A stretch of DNA of 64,000 nt, from positions 15,066,001-15,130,000 of the forward strand of contig NC_065406.1 in NCBI RefSeq assembly GCF_024362695.1, written 5' to 3'. Positions 10,607-23,000 of this stretch are shown here, one piece after another (position 1 is the first letter of the stretch; each line of letters begins with the position of its first letter). Source of the stretch: Pectinophora gossypiella. Taxonomy: Eukaryota > Arthropoda > Insecta > Lepidoptera > Gelechiidae. The notes under the pieces are model-generated. The model was not told the DNA's origin. It saw only the letters and a list, made by a program, of their open reading frames with translations, and made no database searches. The position numbers were made by a program, and so were the translations under genes.

Positions 10607-10936
10607 ATAGCCTATTTATTATGTCCCACTGCTGGGCATAGGCATCCCTTAAATCAACTGGAGGGGGTACGAAGCATACTATATGCTGCTCGACTGCAGA
10701 TTAGTGACGGTGTTTGGCCTAAATAGCCCGGGAATAACTGCTTGACGTGCCTTCTGAAGCACAGAATCATCTGACTTCTTTAGACAATTGGATGATTCAA
10801 GCCTGCAATTTCCTATCCATACAAAGGACCTTGACAGCCTCAAAGTGATTTTGACTATGTCCCCATTGGGTATCAGACCCGGATCTCCAGATTGTGAGCT
10901 ATGGTTAGAGAACCATTAGACCAAGGAGGCTGTTAT
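10607..10936 (-). mobile_element. tRNA-derived SINE with type B tail, reverse
   Basis: In reverse, the tail (GTCCCACTGCTGGGCATAGG) comes first, then the body, then the tRNA-like head ending AAGGAGGCTGTTATA. Divergence is clear in the B-box region (GTATCAGACCC). Confidence 0.7.
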
Positions 10937-11717
10937 ATATATAACTCATAGGTAGACAGATTTGCATTCATATTTAATTAACTTACATACCTGAGAGAAT
11001 ATTAGGGATCCATGTCACAGACATCTTTTTTGTTATTGGTGGCTCATAATTACAATTCAGGATGCAGTGGCTATTAGGACTACTTGCAAACGTCAAAGTC
11101 AAAGATTTATCACCTGAAATAAAAAAGGATTATTTAGAATACATACATACATCAATTCATGCTTACATTTCCTAATGGGTTGGACAGAAACAAATATAAT
11201 GATCAGAAGGATGTAAACAAAAAATGTGGGTTCCGTCACATTCCCAGTACATTTAGCATGCCATGATATTCGTGGAAACTGAGATAAAGCAGTAAAGAGC
11301 TTGTAAAAGAAGTTTTTTAGCCCACCTTTTGTTACTGCTAACTGGTGATTTTGTTTGGTTCACATCATAAAGTATTTTGAAATAATCTAAAGGAATAAAC
11401 CAACAAGTAAGGTATCTACCCAGAGCGGGATCAAGTGTATTTTGCTTACATTTACAATTATTTTCTATTATACATAACATAATAATATGATACCTATAAA
11501 CTTTGTAACAACTGCACACCAACTTTCAATACTCAAGATAATACAATTACATACTTGCAAGTAAAACACTAGGAAAATGCACAACTTAAACTGCAAAATA
11601 GTACTAATTATTCATATTATTTTAGTTCTAATAAACTTTGTACTCTTTTAGGAATGATACTGTGCAATCAATCTAATTCTACAAACTTTATAATAAAAGA
11701 ATATCTAGCCAATTCTT
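10937..11717. other. Intergenic, nothing recognised
   Basis: AT-rich sequence 3' of the UMPS locus. No exon, repeat family or RNA gene could be supported. Confidence 0.5.
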
Positions 11718-13527
11718 TTATTCTATTTTGCCAGAAACTCTGTTCAAGTAACATTTCCAAAGAGCATCCTTATAGATGACGGCTTGAATTTCTGGGCTTT
11801 TAGCAGTGATTATTCCCCTCCCACCACCATAACATCCCCCCATTTTCCTCAACTACTTTCTCAGGGGTATTGCAGATCTCTCCCAGGTCATCCTTAGAGC
11901 TCTCCAGCTGGACACCGGGAGTCAACTGGATCAAGCCAGGGTTGGAGGGTTGTATCCTTCTTTTGGCAAACAAACCCTGTGATCAAGTCTGGATACTTTT
12001 CAGCCATTTGACTGTAGCTACTGAGTACTCCGATGTAATTAGATTTCCCTGAAAAAGCATAAAATTTACATTAGACTACTCTTTTTCAAAGTTCATTATA
12101 TCATAATTTTACATTGAAAACACAAATTGGTTCAACAAATCAGTTTAAATTACCTCACAACTCATTTCCGCCACCAAGAAAACACCTCTACTGACGCCAT
12201 TACTAGATCCATTAAGAACCTTCAGAATACCCTCTCCAGGCAAGGAATGAACAGTCACACAGTCTGCCCACTCTCCAATCTTGTAAACACCCTTTAAATA
12301 TTGCTGTAGAACAGTATTGCCAATATCAGACAATTTACAGTCCTCCAGTATTAAAAAGTTAAGCCGTGCTACCAATTGTTTCAAACTGCTTATAAAATCC
12401 TCTGAAAAATCTTCTATAATATCCACATGGGTTTTCACTAAGCAGATATGTTCGCCAACTTTTTCTTTTTCAAGGATTTTCACTGTGTGTTGTTGTTTTG
12501 TTAGTCAACGGACAAACATAAATTGGTTTTCTTAGAAGCCATTATGGTGAATAGCTGCTTCACAATGGGTGGCTAGCTCTGATCTATCTTCATATTTATG
12601 TAAAAGCCATTCGGTTTACTGGTTGTACTGCAAAAGAAAAAGCAAATAAAATTTATGTAAATACTGATACACAACACGAAGGCTATTAATGTTATCTAGG
12701 TATTAACATTATATAATCTCCACAAACATCACAAGAAATAAGCAAACATAATAAATTTCTTAGACAACTTGTTTAAATAAATTTAAATTGTGATAATTAC
12801 CTGTTGAAGGAGCTTTAGTACCTTTCAGGTAATCATGGACTTTAGTGGCTATTTCTTGATTGATCTATTTTTTTATTTGCCAACAATATCTCAATCAAAC
12901 CAGACAAAGAAATAGAGATTTAACTTGGACATTATTTTCAAGATTCTCTTTCCGTCCCTGTTCTCTATCGAGAATCACAATTGCCTCATTGGATACTAAA
13001 CCCTCATTATGCAGATCTTTTACAGTTTCCATCACACTGGAACCAGAAGTGATCACATCTTCAATGATAAGGCACTTTTGACCAACTCTATAATGGCCCT
13101 CTATTATTTTTTTGGTACCGTAAGACTTGGCTTCTTTTCTCCTCATCAACATAGGCTTTGTGGCTTGAACGCTCAACAAGGTCGCGACCGGTAATGCAGT
13201 GTACGGCACTCCACACAGATGATCGCATTTACTGTCTTTTACAGCGAACTCATATAGATTGCTATATGTAGATATTAAGTCCTAGAAAGAGTAACCAATT
13301 TTAAACCGTATACATAATAGACTAGAATACCATCCACATGTAATCATAATGTACAAAATTGGGTATGATTTCTTACCATAACAGCCGGATAGCTGACTAT
13401 AACCCTCAAGTCCAAGTAGGTACACCGGTGTCTTTATGCCGATCTTCGTCATAAATTCACCAAATTTCACAGCATCTATATTGAACAGCTTAAGCGCTAG
13501 TTCTTGAAGTTTATTATTGTATACCAT
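11718..13527 (-). pseudogene. UMPS: UMP synthase locus with multiple frame disruptions
   Basis: Four exons: 13527-13377, 13281-12801, about 12630-12145 and about 12051-11718 (stop TAA 11720-11718), all with GT-AG junctions. Family role: orotate phosphoribosyltransferase fused to OMP decarboxylase, the last two steps of UMP synthesis. The OPRT half shows VPYTALP, KSYGTKK and the PRPP loop LIIEDVITSGSS. The ODC half shows LVKTHVD, EDCKLSDIGNT (Asp-Lys-Asp kept; the family's EDRKFADIG is altered), TPGVQLESS and VGRGII-like text. The frame breaks near 13416-13421 (4 extra bases), 12911, 12856-12863 (TTGA twice), 12600, 12566, 12503, 12006, 11947 and 11812-11840. Neighbouring genes read cleanly, so decay is favoured over sequencing error, but several breaks are in homopolymers. 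Confidence 0.8.
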
Positions 13528-13616
13528 TTTTATTATTATATCAATTTAAACTAAATTAAAATGGAATAGAAGAGGAACACGTGTGAACAGAATCCTCAGG
13601 TAGATTATGGTAGATG

Positions 13617-14854
13617 CACAGACCAAGTAGAGATGCTAGGATGCTACGCATCAGGCGGAAATGATCCATTAAAAAAAAACCTCTGTTGAAATTGCACTTA
13701 TAGAACATGACAGCTCTTTTTTTTAAATTGATTTGCCTTGGAAGTTAGTAGCTTTGGGACTTTTTGGCGGGAAACGGGAACGGGACAGTTGCTTTCTTCA
13801 TTGAATAATCTAAATAATTAATACGAAGTGGTGTTTTGTGGTTAATGATCGCATTAAGTTAGTCGGAAGACATTCGCGAGTGTTATTATATCGGAGTATT
13901 CAATAAACAAAGTGTATCTGCCTATTTTCGCTTCGTGGCAGGAAGCCGCTTCATAACTCGAAAGTTTATGCGGACTTTTGAGTTAATTCGTTTGGGGTTC
14001 GGAGTAGGAGTCTACTTCGAGGGTGGGGGCTTAGGTTTCATCATCATCACCTTTCATCATTTCATTAATCTATTTTTCAATTTGACATGGCTGTATGGGC
14101 ATAGTTCCCTTTGCCTTACCCTTCGGGGAAAACCAAAATAAAAAAATAGTAGCTTTGTAGCAATTTTAGCCTTTTCAGCCTAAATCGCCTCCCCTTTTCA
14201 CCCTATAAAATTTATTTATTTTCAATTGGAAGGGGAATTTGAACATGATGAGTAGTGCTATTTATTATTTTATTTTTTAATGGATTGTTTTTTTGGATCT
14301 CATGTAATCAGAGTACATTCTTGCACAAATTGATGTCCGATTTTTTTCGTGACAATCACCCGCTTTCTTTATCTAGGGCGTCGAGAAATGGAGTAAATGG
14401 GTGCATCTGAAATAAGAAACACAAAATAAAAAAATAATAATAACCTCACAACAGCTCTAAATCGACAGAAACAAATAAACATCCTACAACGCCACACCCA
14501 TACCTAGTCCATTCTGTTGAGGGAATTATTTTTTTTTGTGTTCTATCTGTAGATAAATATGGAAAGTGAAACAACATCAAAATAATTGCCTAAAATAAAA
14601 TAATAAATAGCACTACTCATCATATTCAAATTCCCCTTCCAATTGAAAATAAATAAATTTTATAGGGTGAAAAGGGGAGGCGATTTAGGCTGAAAAAGGC
14701 TAAAATTGCTACCAACCAAAGCTACTAACTTCCAAGGCATATAATTCAATTTAAAAAAAGAGCTGTCATGTTCTATAAGAGCAGTTTCCACAGAGCAATT
14801 TTTTTTACTATGGAACATTACCGTCTAGTGCGTAGCATCTCTACTTGGTCTGTG
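13617..14854. mobile_element. Long foldback element, interrupted by a retroelement
   Basis: CACAGACCAAGTAGAGATGC at 13617 is matched in reverse at the right end (GCATCTCTACTTGGTCTGTG, ending 14854). The arms, about 265-270 bp each, pair through AGAACATGACAGCTCTTTTT, CCTTGGAAGTTAGTAGCTTT and GGAAGGGGAATTTGAA. The left arm is split by the element at 13757-14147. Without it the element is about 840 bp. No ORF; target duplication unclear. Confidence 0.7.
13757..14147 (+). mobile_element. Roughly 400-bp non-autonomous retroelement, copy 2
   Basis: Flanked by a 10-bp duplication AGTAGCTTTG (13747-13756 and 14148-14157). Starts GGACTTTTTGGCGGGAA and ends GAAAACCAAAATAAAAAAAT. It is inserted in the left arm of the 13617-14854 foldback element, so it is the younger of the two. 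Confidence 0.75.
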
Positions 14855-15774
14855 GTATAAATATATAAATATGCTCTTATAAAAGTAATTATAAAATATT
14901 AAAATAAACTGTTTCAAATGTGTAAATTTAATTACCTACTGAAATGACTGGACTTTCATTTTATTTTGTATTATATTATATGGCCAGGTTTCAAGACTTA
15001 ACCCATGTCGGGTGATGGTTTATTAACCAATCTATTATCACATAACCAATCCTTATTAGTCTTGTAAAAATAATTATAGAATATTTTCAGTTGCCAGCGA
15101 AATTGTGTTATTCCTGACTTTGGGTCATATGGACTGGGCAATTATGATTTTGGGTTCTTTCTGACAAAAAGAGTCTAGTATGAGGGAATGGTTTGTTAAC
15201 CAATCCATTATCTACATAACCAATCCTTGTTAATCTACCGGTCAATTTATACAAAAATGTAGAATATCTTCAATTGCCTGTCTTCTCGGGTATTTTCCTG
15301 GCTTACGGATTGGGCAACCATATCTGACTTAAGATTTGTATCAAAAATTGTCTTATAACAAATGGTTCTAATTTAATTACCCCACAAAGGATTGTGCACG
15401 GGACTGAGTTTATATATTATTGTAAACGTGAACAGCTGGTAAGCATGGCTCCTGTCCACAAACTTTAAGTCCTGACAAACATTTTGATAAAACAACTTTC
15501 AAACCTCCAGACTTTTTTTTATAAACTGTTTATTAGGATATACTAACATACTGTGATAAAAGTTAACGGCTCTTCGTTTGTTCGTACATTTATTTAAACG
15601 TATAAAAATAGAATAAAAAACAAACGAGGTTACCAACAAGCCTGTTTGACACCGTTTCTCTCGCTATATCTTAATAGAGTACATTCCTACTGCGTGTAAA
15701 CGTAGCACAACCACAAATAATAGATTGATCAATTAACCAATAGGCGACGAGCGCGATCGACCAATAGGAGGAAG

Positions 15775-15935
15775 TGTACACGGAATATTTGGATGGGCTT
15801 TATCACCTTGTGTCGCTTTTGTCCAAGGTGTTAATTCGCAGCCACGGAATGTACGCGATGATAATCCGTGTACATATGGTCACGGAATATTTGGATGTAC
15901 ATTACTCGGTTGGGCTTTATCATGGTCGTGCATTA
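15775..15935. repeat. Second array of CCGTGTACAT-type motifs
   Basis: Contains CACGGAATATTTGGATG twice, GATAATCCGTGTACATA and GGGCTTTATCA twice. Related to the array at 1165-1330. Two ACCAATAG boxes lie just to its left (about 15737 and 15760). Confidence 0.45.
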
Positions 15936-15976
15936 CAGTTTCCCCAAAAATCCCTCCGAAATAATAAACGTAGACA

Positions 15977-16390
15977 TTTTTTTTTTTTTTTTTTGTTTTG
16001 GTTTTCCCCGAAGGGTAAGGCAAAGGGAACTATGCCCATACAGCCATGTCTGACGTATTTTTTTTTCTTGATGATTAATGAAATGATGAAAGGTGATGAT
16101 GATGAAACCTAAGCCCCCACCCTCGGAGTAGACTCCTACTCCGAACCCCAAACGAATTAACTCAAAAGTCCGCATAAACTTTTGAGTTATGAAGCGGCTT
16201 CCCAGCACGAAGCGAAAATAGGCAGATACACTTTGTTTATTGAATACTCCAATATAATAACACTCGCGAATGTCTTCCGACTAACTTAATGCGATCATTA
16301 ACCACAAAACACCACTTCGTATTAATTATTTAGATTACTCAATGAAGAAAGCAACTGTCCCGTTCCCGTTTCCCGCCGAAAAGCCCATAT
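15977..16390 (-). mobile_element. Roughly 400-bp non-autonomous retroelement, copy 3 (reverse)
   Basis: Flanked by a 13-bp duplication ATAAACGTAGACA (15964-15976 and 16391-16403). In this orientation it starts with its tail, a T run, and ends TTCCCGCCGAAAAGCCCATAT. The poly-A tail with a variable-length duplication fits LINE-driven insertion. Confidence 0.8.
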
Positions 16391-16841
16391 ATAAACGTAG
16401 ACAATGAAGGAAGACTACACTGGAGTTCTACAAACGCATGAGTAGAATAAGTGATAAAGATAGTTATATACAATTTTTGTACGCAAAACAAAGATAAAGT
16501 GTTTAAATGCAATTTAAATGGCAAATGTCGATTATAAATAGCTACATGAACGCGTCAGAGACTAAAGAATTGTCATATTCGTTTCATCACCAATGTGCGT
16601 TTATTTAACACAGAAAGGTGACTCACAAAAGTGTTGAAAGAACATAGTACCGAAATATTTTGAAAGTTGTCTCTTTTAATTATTATAAGTGCGCTTATAA
16701 AACTGTTAATAAATTGCAAAACATCGATTTATTTTTAATCTGCGTTGTTATTTTGTTGAGGTTATAAAAATGTGTGATCTTGAATTCCATTATTTTTATA
16801 ATGTTCTTTGAATAAAAACGTAGCACTAAAGTGATAATCAT

Positions 16842-18210
16842 ATGATCAAAATGTTGTACGACGATTTTAAGCCTATAGTAGACTTGGTGCTGAACAACTG
16901 GACAGCTTTACAGCTGGCTGTTGAGCATGGAATGGGAGCACCAGGAGGGGAAAAGGTACAATGTTTTTTAAAGAAATAAATTGAATAAATGCAATGGGAA
17001 ACTATAATTAAGGCCTATTTCTTGTGTTTAAAACCCCGCAGGTTATTGAATGTTTTGAATAAACTTACTAATCTATGTTATTGATTTTGTTTACAGACTG
17101 CGCAACTCATGTCGGTATATATAGCGCGGTTTTGTGTTGAAAACGTTGTTGATAGAGATGAGCTTAGAGAAGTGATTGAAGATCTCATGGATGAAGAGTT
17201 TGATACAGTTTGCCATGATGATTCTCCTAAGGGTATGTTGTTGTACCTATCTAACAGTGTCTTTACCTCATCAGTAAGCAACAGACATGAAATTCACACC
17301 CGTGATTCCTATAGAGGTGCGCAGAATCATATATCGCCAGTATAATCATAATAAGATGATGCTCCCACAGAGATAATCCACTAATTGTTGGTGTAAACAT
17401 TATCTTAATTAAGTAACTCATGATTAAATGGACATATCTCTCTTCTCATTCGTACTAAGGTATTATAACTTTAGTGTGAAAGAGATATCTCTCATCGCTT
17501 TCAGGCTAGGCGGTGTACTATATCTGATCTGTTATTCTATTCAGTCATAAATACAAGTTAAAATTCTTAATTTTCAGAAATAGCTACAGTACTGTTAACA
17601 TACCTACAATTATTGAAGGAGGGTAGACATGATGAACTGCGAGGTATGATAGAGGCTATGCCCAAATGTCAGAAATGGCTGAGTCAGCCTATACATGAGT
17701 CTGCACCACCACAAGTAAATATTTTTTATTTCATTTTTTTGGTAATTAAAATATCCTATTTAGCTTAGTGTCTCCTAGCAACATAGACCTCCCCTTGATC
17801 TTTCCCCCTTTTCCCTATGTTATGCAAACTCCAGTCAAATCCTCTGATATTATCCTGCATTAATAAGATCATCACCCAACTTATACGGTGCACCCTCCGT
17901 CTGTTTCTTTACCACTTTATCAGTGTCTTAAACATCACATTAACAACTCTATAACATCAAGGAAATAAATCGCTGGACTATTTGGTACATATTAAAAATA
18001 AATGAGAAAAATTTACAGAGTCATGGCAACCCTGATGACGACACAACAAGCAGCAGTGGGGAAGACGAAGGTCCCGAGGACATCAACGACCATCCTCCAG
18101 TTAACGGAGAAGCATCAACATCATCACCTAGTCAGAGACAAGAACCAGAGCCTATGGACGAGGATGTGGACCCAGGTTGGACAGTTGTCCGGACACGAAG
18201 GAAGAAATAA
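16842..18210 (+). CDS. TSR2: TSR2 pre-rRNA processing factor
   Basis: Exons 16842-16955, 17097-17232, 17578-17714 and 18019-18210 join in frame to 192 residues (human TSR2 is about 191). TSR2 escorts ribosomal protein eS26 into the pre-40S subunit and is needed for 20S pre-rRNA processing. Visible: the signature NWTALQLAVEHG (about residues 19-30), EEFDTVCHDDS (about 72-82), an acidic low-complexity tail (DDDTTSSSGEDEG), and the family's C-terminal end GWTVVRTRRKK. An in-frame TAA upstream fixes the start at 16842; Met4 is an alternative. AATAAA overlaps the stop codon. The gene is intact. Name confidence is high from both the N-terminal motif and the C-terminal end. Confidence 0.92.
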
Positions 18211-20089
18211 ATAATCATGTAGAATTCTCGTTGTTGGGGATAGTTACAGCAACTATTTAACACTATGAATATTCCCTTAGATTGTACATGAGATACACAA
18301 AATACTAGGGGCCTTTGGTGGCTCAATAATGACCCTGAAATCATGGGTTTGTGATGTTGGTCATCAACCTTACAATTACAACTCACATTACAGGAGACAA
18401 ACCAACTATAGGTACATCAAAAGCAGTTTATTCTTACACCTTAGATTTTTTTCCTGATTTTGAATGTTGAAATATGAGTTCATTTCACCATCTGCTTATG
18501 AAGTATGGTTAAAGTATGACAGGGCACATAAGAATTGAACTAACACTAAAACTTCCAATAGACTACAAACAAACATTTTGCCAATAAGGGAATAATGTTA
18601 TAGTTTTTGACAAGTTACTAAAAAGTTGCTTTTCATAAGGCCAAAACTTTTTGCAAGATTAGTTAGTAAATTGATTCTAGGATCTAAGACTTCTGTCATA
18701 GGTGGCACGTTTCTGGGATCAGTAACACTATTCTAAGATCAATAACACTTAGAAACAATAAAGCGATTCTGACTGATCAGTAATTAGAGTTTGTGGTAAA
18801 TATCACGATTCTGTTGTCTGATATGTGACACGGTCCTGGGATCAGTAACATGATCTTTGGATCAGTGATACAATGCTGTTAAACCCGTGCAGGAGTTCAA
18901 AGAGCAGTCGGCCATTAGTTTCTCTAAAAGTTTCCTTGTTAAATATTGATAGATAAAGCTGAAAATTCAGTACAAATTATATTGTGCCTAGAAAAAACTA
19001 GTAAGAAGTAGAATGTCAATAATAATAAAATTAATGTGATAGAAAATCGCTAGAGAAGTAACAATGTTATATTGGACACTTTTTGTTAACTTGTCAATTT
19101 CCATGATCCATATCAAACTATTTGTATAATATCATTATACCAATATCTATTGTCCTATTATTAAGTAATTTTACCACCATTATACATAGGCTTCTTAAAA
19201 GCGAACCATTTAGCTTTGGATGCTTGGTATATCCTAGTTCATGATTATATTCAATGGAAATCATTATAAAATATTATGCAATAATGTTAAACATAGACCT
19301 GGATTAGTTAAGTTTATGACATGAACGACTGTTTTCATGAATTATTTATATTAAATAAAATTTCATTATTGTTGAACTGTGTTGTTTTCCTGAACCATCG
19401 TCCCTGAATATAACATTTACAATAAACGGGCCTCCGGCGGACTGCCAACGTCCAAGTTGCCTTTACACGGATTTAGCACAGACATGCTTACGCTTAGAAC
19501 AGCATGGACCTCCAAGGTCTGATGACATCCGGCCAGTGTTGGTCACTCTCAATCTATACAGATGATAGTGACATCGTAATGAAAACTTTAGGGGTGGTTC
19601 AGACCATGATTCTGAGTTGATATCAAGTGGAATTTTCCGTCGCAAAAGTATGGAACTGGAAATTATTTTCACAAACACTATTTTCATGACCTTTTCGACA
19701 AGAAAATCCACTTCATATCAATTTAGAATGTTTGTTACGATGTCACTCTACAATCGTAACGATGAGAGGGATGGGATGGGATTCTGAGTTGATATCAAGT
19801 GGAATTTTCCATCGGTGCGATGTCACTACCACCCTGTATACCTCCGTACGTGCTTTCATATTATGGATTAATATTATGTAAAATACATACACGTTTAAAT
19901 ATTCGTATAAAATTATGAGAGAGGACAAACTTATTTTTACCTATGAAACGAACAGGCCGCTGAGCTGTCAAATTTTCCGATTTAGATTTCCCGACAGCTT
20001 TTCACGGGAGTGTATGTAATGGTTATTTCGTGAAAATACAGTTCAAGAGTGAAAAATAAATGTGTTAAATTATAAAATTGTGCGTCCCA
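18211..20089. other. Intergenic between TSR2 and ALG9
   Basis: Holds a SINE 3' fragment (18305-18400, GGCGGCTCAATAATGACC style), a stretch of repeated GATCAGTAACA motifs at about 18710-18880, and foldback copies (19567-19838). No gene seen. Confidence 0.5.
19567..19838. repeat. Foldback family GACATCGTAACGA, degenerate pair
   Basis: Two imperfect copies of the family described at 24823-25200: TTCTGAGTTGATATCAAGTG at about 19609 and again at about 19781, with the reverse arm (TTGTTACGATGTCACT) at 19732. Confidence 0.65.
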
Positions 20090-23000
20090 ATGCCGCTCAC
20101 AGCAAGACAAAGGAGTATTCATAACAAAAATGGTGCAAAACGAGCATCAAGTTTCAAAGGGAAGAGAACGAGAAAAGCGAGTGAAGGGTGTGCATTTTCC
20201 GCTGTTTTAATTCTTTAAATAGTATTAATACACATTTAAGCGTTTATTTTTTATGCTATAATTTTCTTTCTCTTATATTTTCATAAAATTTTATGTTTTT
20301 GATGAGGTTATATTTCGTAATTGCTTTTCGTAATTTTTTGCTGATTATAACAGTTTGGCGCGTATCCAGGTGCTTCAGAACTCTAGCAGAGGTAAAATCA
20401 TGACGCTAAAGATACTCTAGCATGCGTCATAAACTAAAATATTCTGTTTACTGTTTGTGTTGTTTTCAACACCTCATTTTTTATTGTTTGGCAGTTTCTA
20501 TAATTGTTTGTCTATCGCTCATACTTATCAGTTGCCCTTTTTATTTTAGTAGTGTAGTTCCGGGTTTTGTTGATCAACCATTTTTGCTTCAATAAATACT
20601 TACAGAAAAGTATGGAAGAATTTACTTATGAATGCATTATGTTGATCGATAAATTTAATGTTTTATTATAACCATGAATTTAAAATCCTTTGCTTACCAG
20701 ATTGCCAAATTAAATTCCTTTCATAAGTTGTATAAACTTTGTTTGCAAGTTGTGTCATGATAGATAGCTAGTCCCTTTTTCTTGATTGTTCTAGTCATTG
20801 ATTGTATTGGAACTACATTGTGTATGTAACAGACAAAGCACATAAAATACGATAAAATTACAAACTTACATGAACTTTTGCAGGGTGGGTACAGCTACAA
20901 GTAACACAACTACCTTTTAGATGGGCAATCTACCCAGTGTTTTGGGAAAATTCCCATTTATACCCATTTTTTCTCTGTCCATCTAAGATGGAAAACCAAC
21001 ATCATCTACAATTTTTTGTGAAAATTACCAATTAAAAAAGGGTAGTTTGGGGATATAGAAAAATGGGATGAGTATAAAAGTGAAATCACCCAAAAACCTG
21101 GTAGATTGCTTATCTACCTATACATCCAACTATGCCTCAAAACTGTATTCCCAAACATGCATCAAGTAAATAAATAAAAAAAATAACATTTAAATATAAA
21201 TATGACCATTCCATTTTATCCAGCTAAATGCAAATTCACTCCCTACTGCAAAAGCAAAAAAAAAAATAAAAAAATATTATGTTATCTTGCAGAGAATTTC
21301 TGGTTACCAATGCACCATCGGATCTACGCAGTATATCATACCCTGGAGGGGCTGTAGCCCTAGGGCTGCTGTTAGTGGCTCGCCTGGCAGCCGCATACTG
21401 GGGCCACATAGCCGACTGTGACGAAACATACAACTATTGGGAGCCTTTACACTATTTAGGTAAGCTTTTGCTTAGTATTTTTAATGGGTCGATATATGAT
21501 TAAAATAATCAATACGGTAAACAATTACCTTATTCATTTTATTTAAAAAAATTTGGAAATGTTGTGTTTTCTATGTACAAAGTGTGTGAATCTTTTAAAC
21601 TGATGAAGCTAATGGATATTTAAAGGAAGTTTGATATGGCAATAGAAAGATAAAAAAAGATAAACCAGCAGTAGATTTCATAACTTATTTGTTTTACTTA
21701 AATGACCCTAAGCTGCTAAAGAGTAAAGGAGATCACAAGCGTTAGGATAAACGCGGCAAACAGTAAATATAAGACTTTTGTATGGAGAATGTACGAGTAT
21801 GTCACGCCATACAAGTAAATATACTAAAAGTAACATTAATTACGGTGTTGTGTTATTACTTAAAAGTGCAGTTTTCACTAAGACAGTTGACTCGACCATT
21901 ATGGACGGCGATACAGCTCACCACCTATCAAGTTGGTCTAACAGAAAGTTTGGGGAGTAGGTACTTAGTTCATCTTGCGATGGATGCACCTCTGACTACC
22001 ATTGGGATATATTTGTGAGCTTATATTATTGTTTTTATTATTACAGTGTATGGAACTGGCCTGCAAACATGGGAGTACAGTCCGGTGTATGCTATACGCT
22101 CATACATGCCCCTGTGGTTGTTTGCTGTCCCTGCTAAGATGCTATCCCTGGCCTTCTCTCCGGTTACTGTATTCTACTGTCTACGGAGTCTACTCGCTGT
22201 GTTGACTGCTTGCGCTGAACTTATGTTCTATAAGTAAGTAATTTTTAGTTTAACATTCTCTAGCTTTGCGCCAGTGTTTTTGACTTCGTCTATAGCAGTG
22301 AATGCAGTTAGTCACTCTCTGGAGAGTACTCTTAGTTTGTCTAGAAAAGTGCTCTATGCTTGTCGTTGAGTTTCGTGTTATTGCATTTTTTTTTGAAATA
22401 TTAGCTTAATTAAAAAGAGATGTTAGTGGATCTTCAAAGGTTATTATTTGTTTATTAAAAATCCAAAATAATTCACAATTATTATTACTATAAAGGACAA
22501 AATTATGGGTTAGTCACGGTATTGCTGTATCAACCCAAAATAATCGAAGCCTGTGCTAGGGTAATGGCCTGGGCCTGTGGGGTTATGTTGCCAATGAAGG
22601 CAGTTTCACAATCAAATCTTCTTTCGTGTGGGTTATGGGTGGATTACGAACCTCATCAACCCTGGTGTCATGGTTATTATTGAGCCGACTATGTACTTAT
22701 ATCACTTTTGGACATTCGGGTGATCAGCCTTCAATGTCCTAACCAAACCAGGGCTCAAAAAGTAATTTTTGTGATATGTCCCCACCGGGATTTGAACCTT
22801 CAGATGGTGAGCCCAACTCAAGGCGATAACATAAGCTCACGACTTTATAACAATTAGGGTAGTCAGAGGTACAATACAAAATACAATACAAATACACTTT
22901 ATTGCACCAAAATAAAAAGAAATAATTACAAAAAGTCTCTTAGATAAGTACTTGGCAACAGAAGAGAGGTACATCTATCAACATCTTTGAACTACGCTCA

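Noticed and set aside
13416..13421. Micro-intron or programmed frameshift as explanation for the UMPS exon 1 break
   Set aside because: Only 4 extra bases, no splice signals, and several more unrelated breaks downstream.
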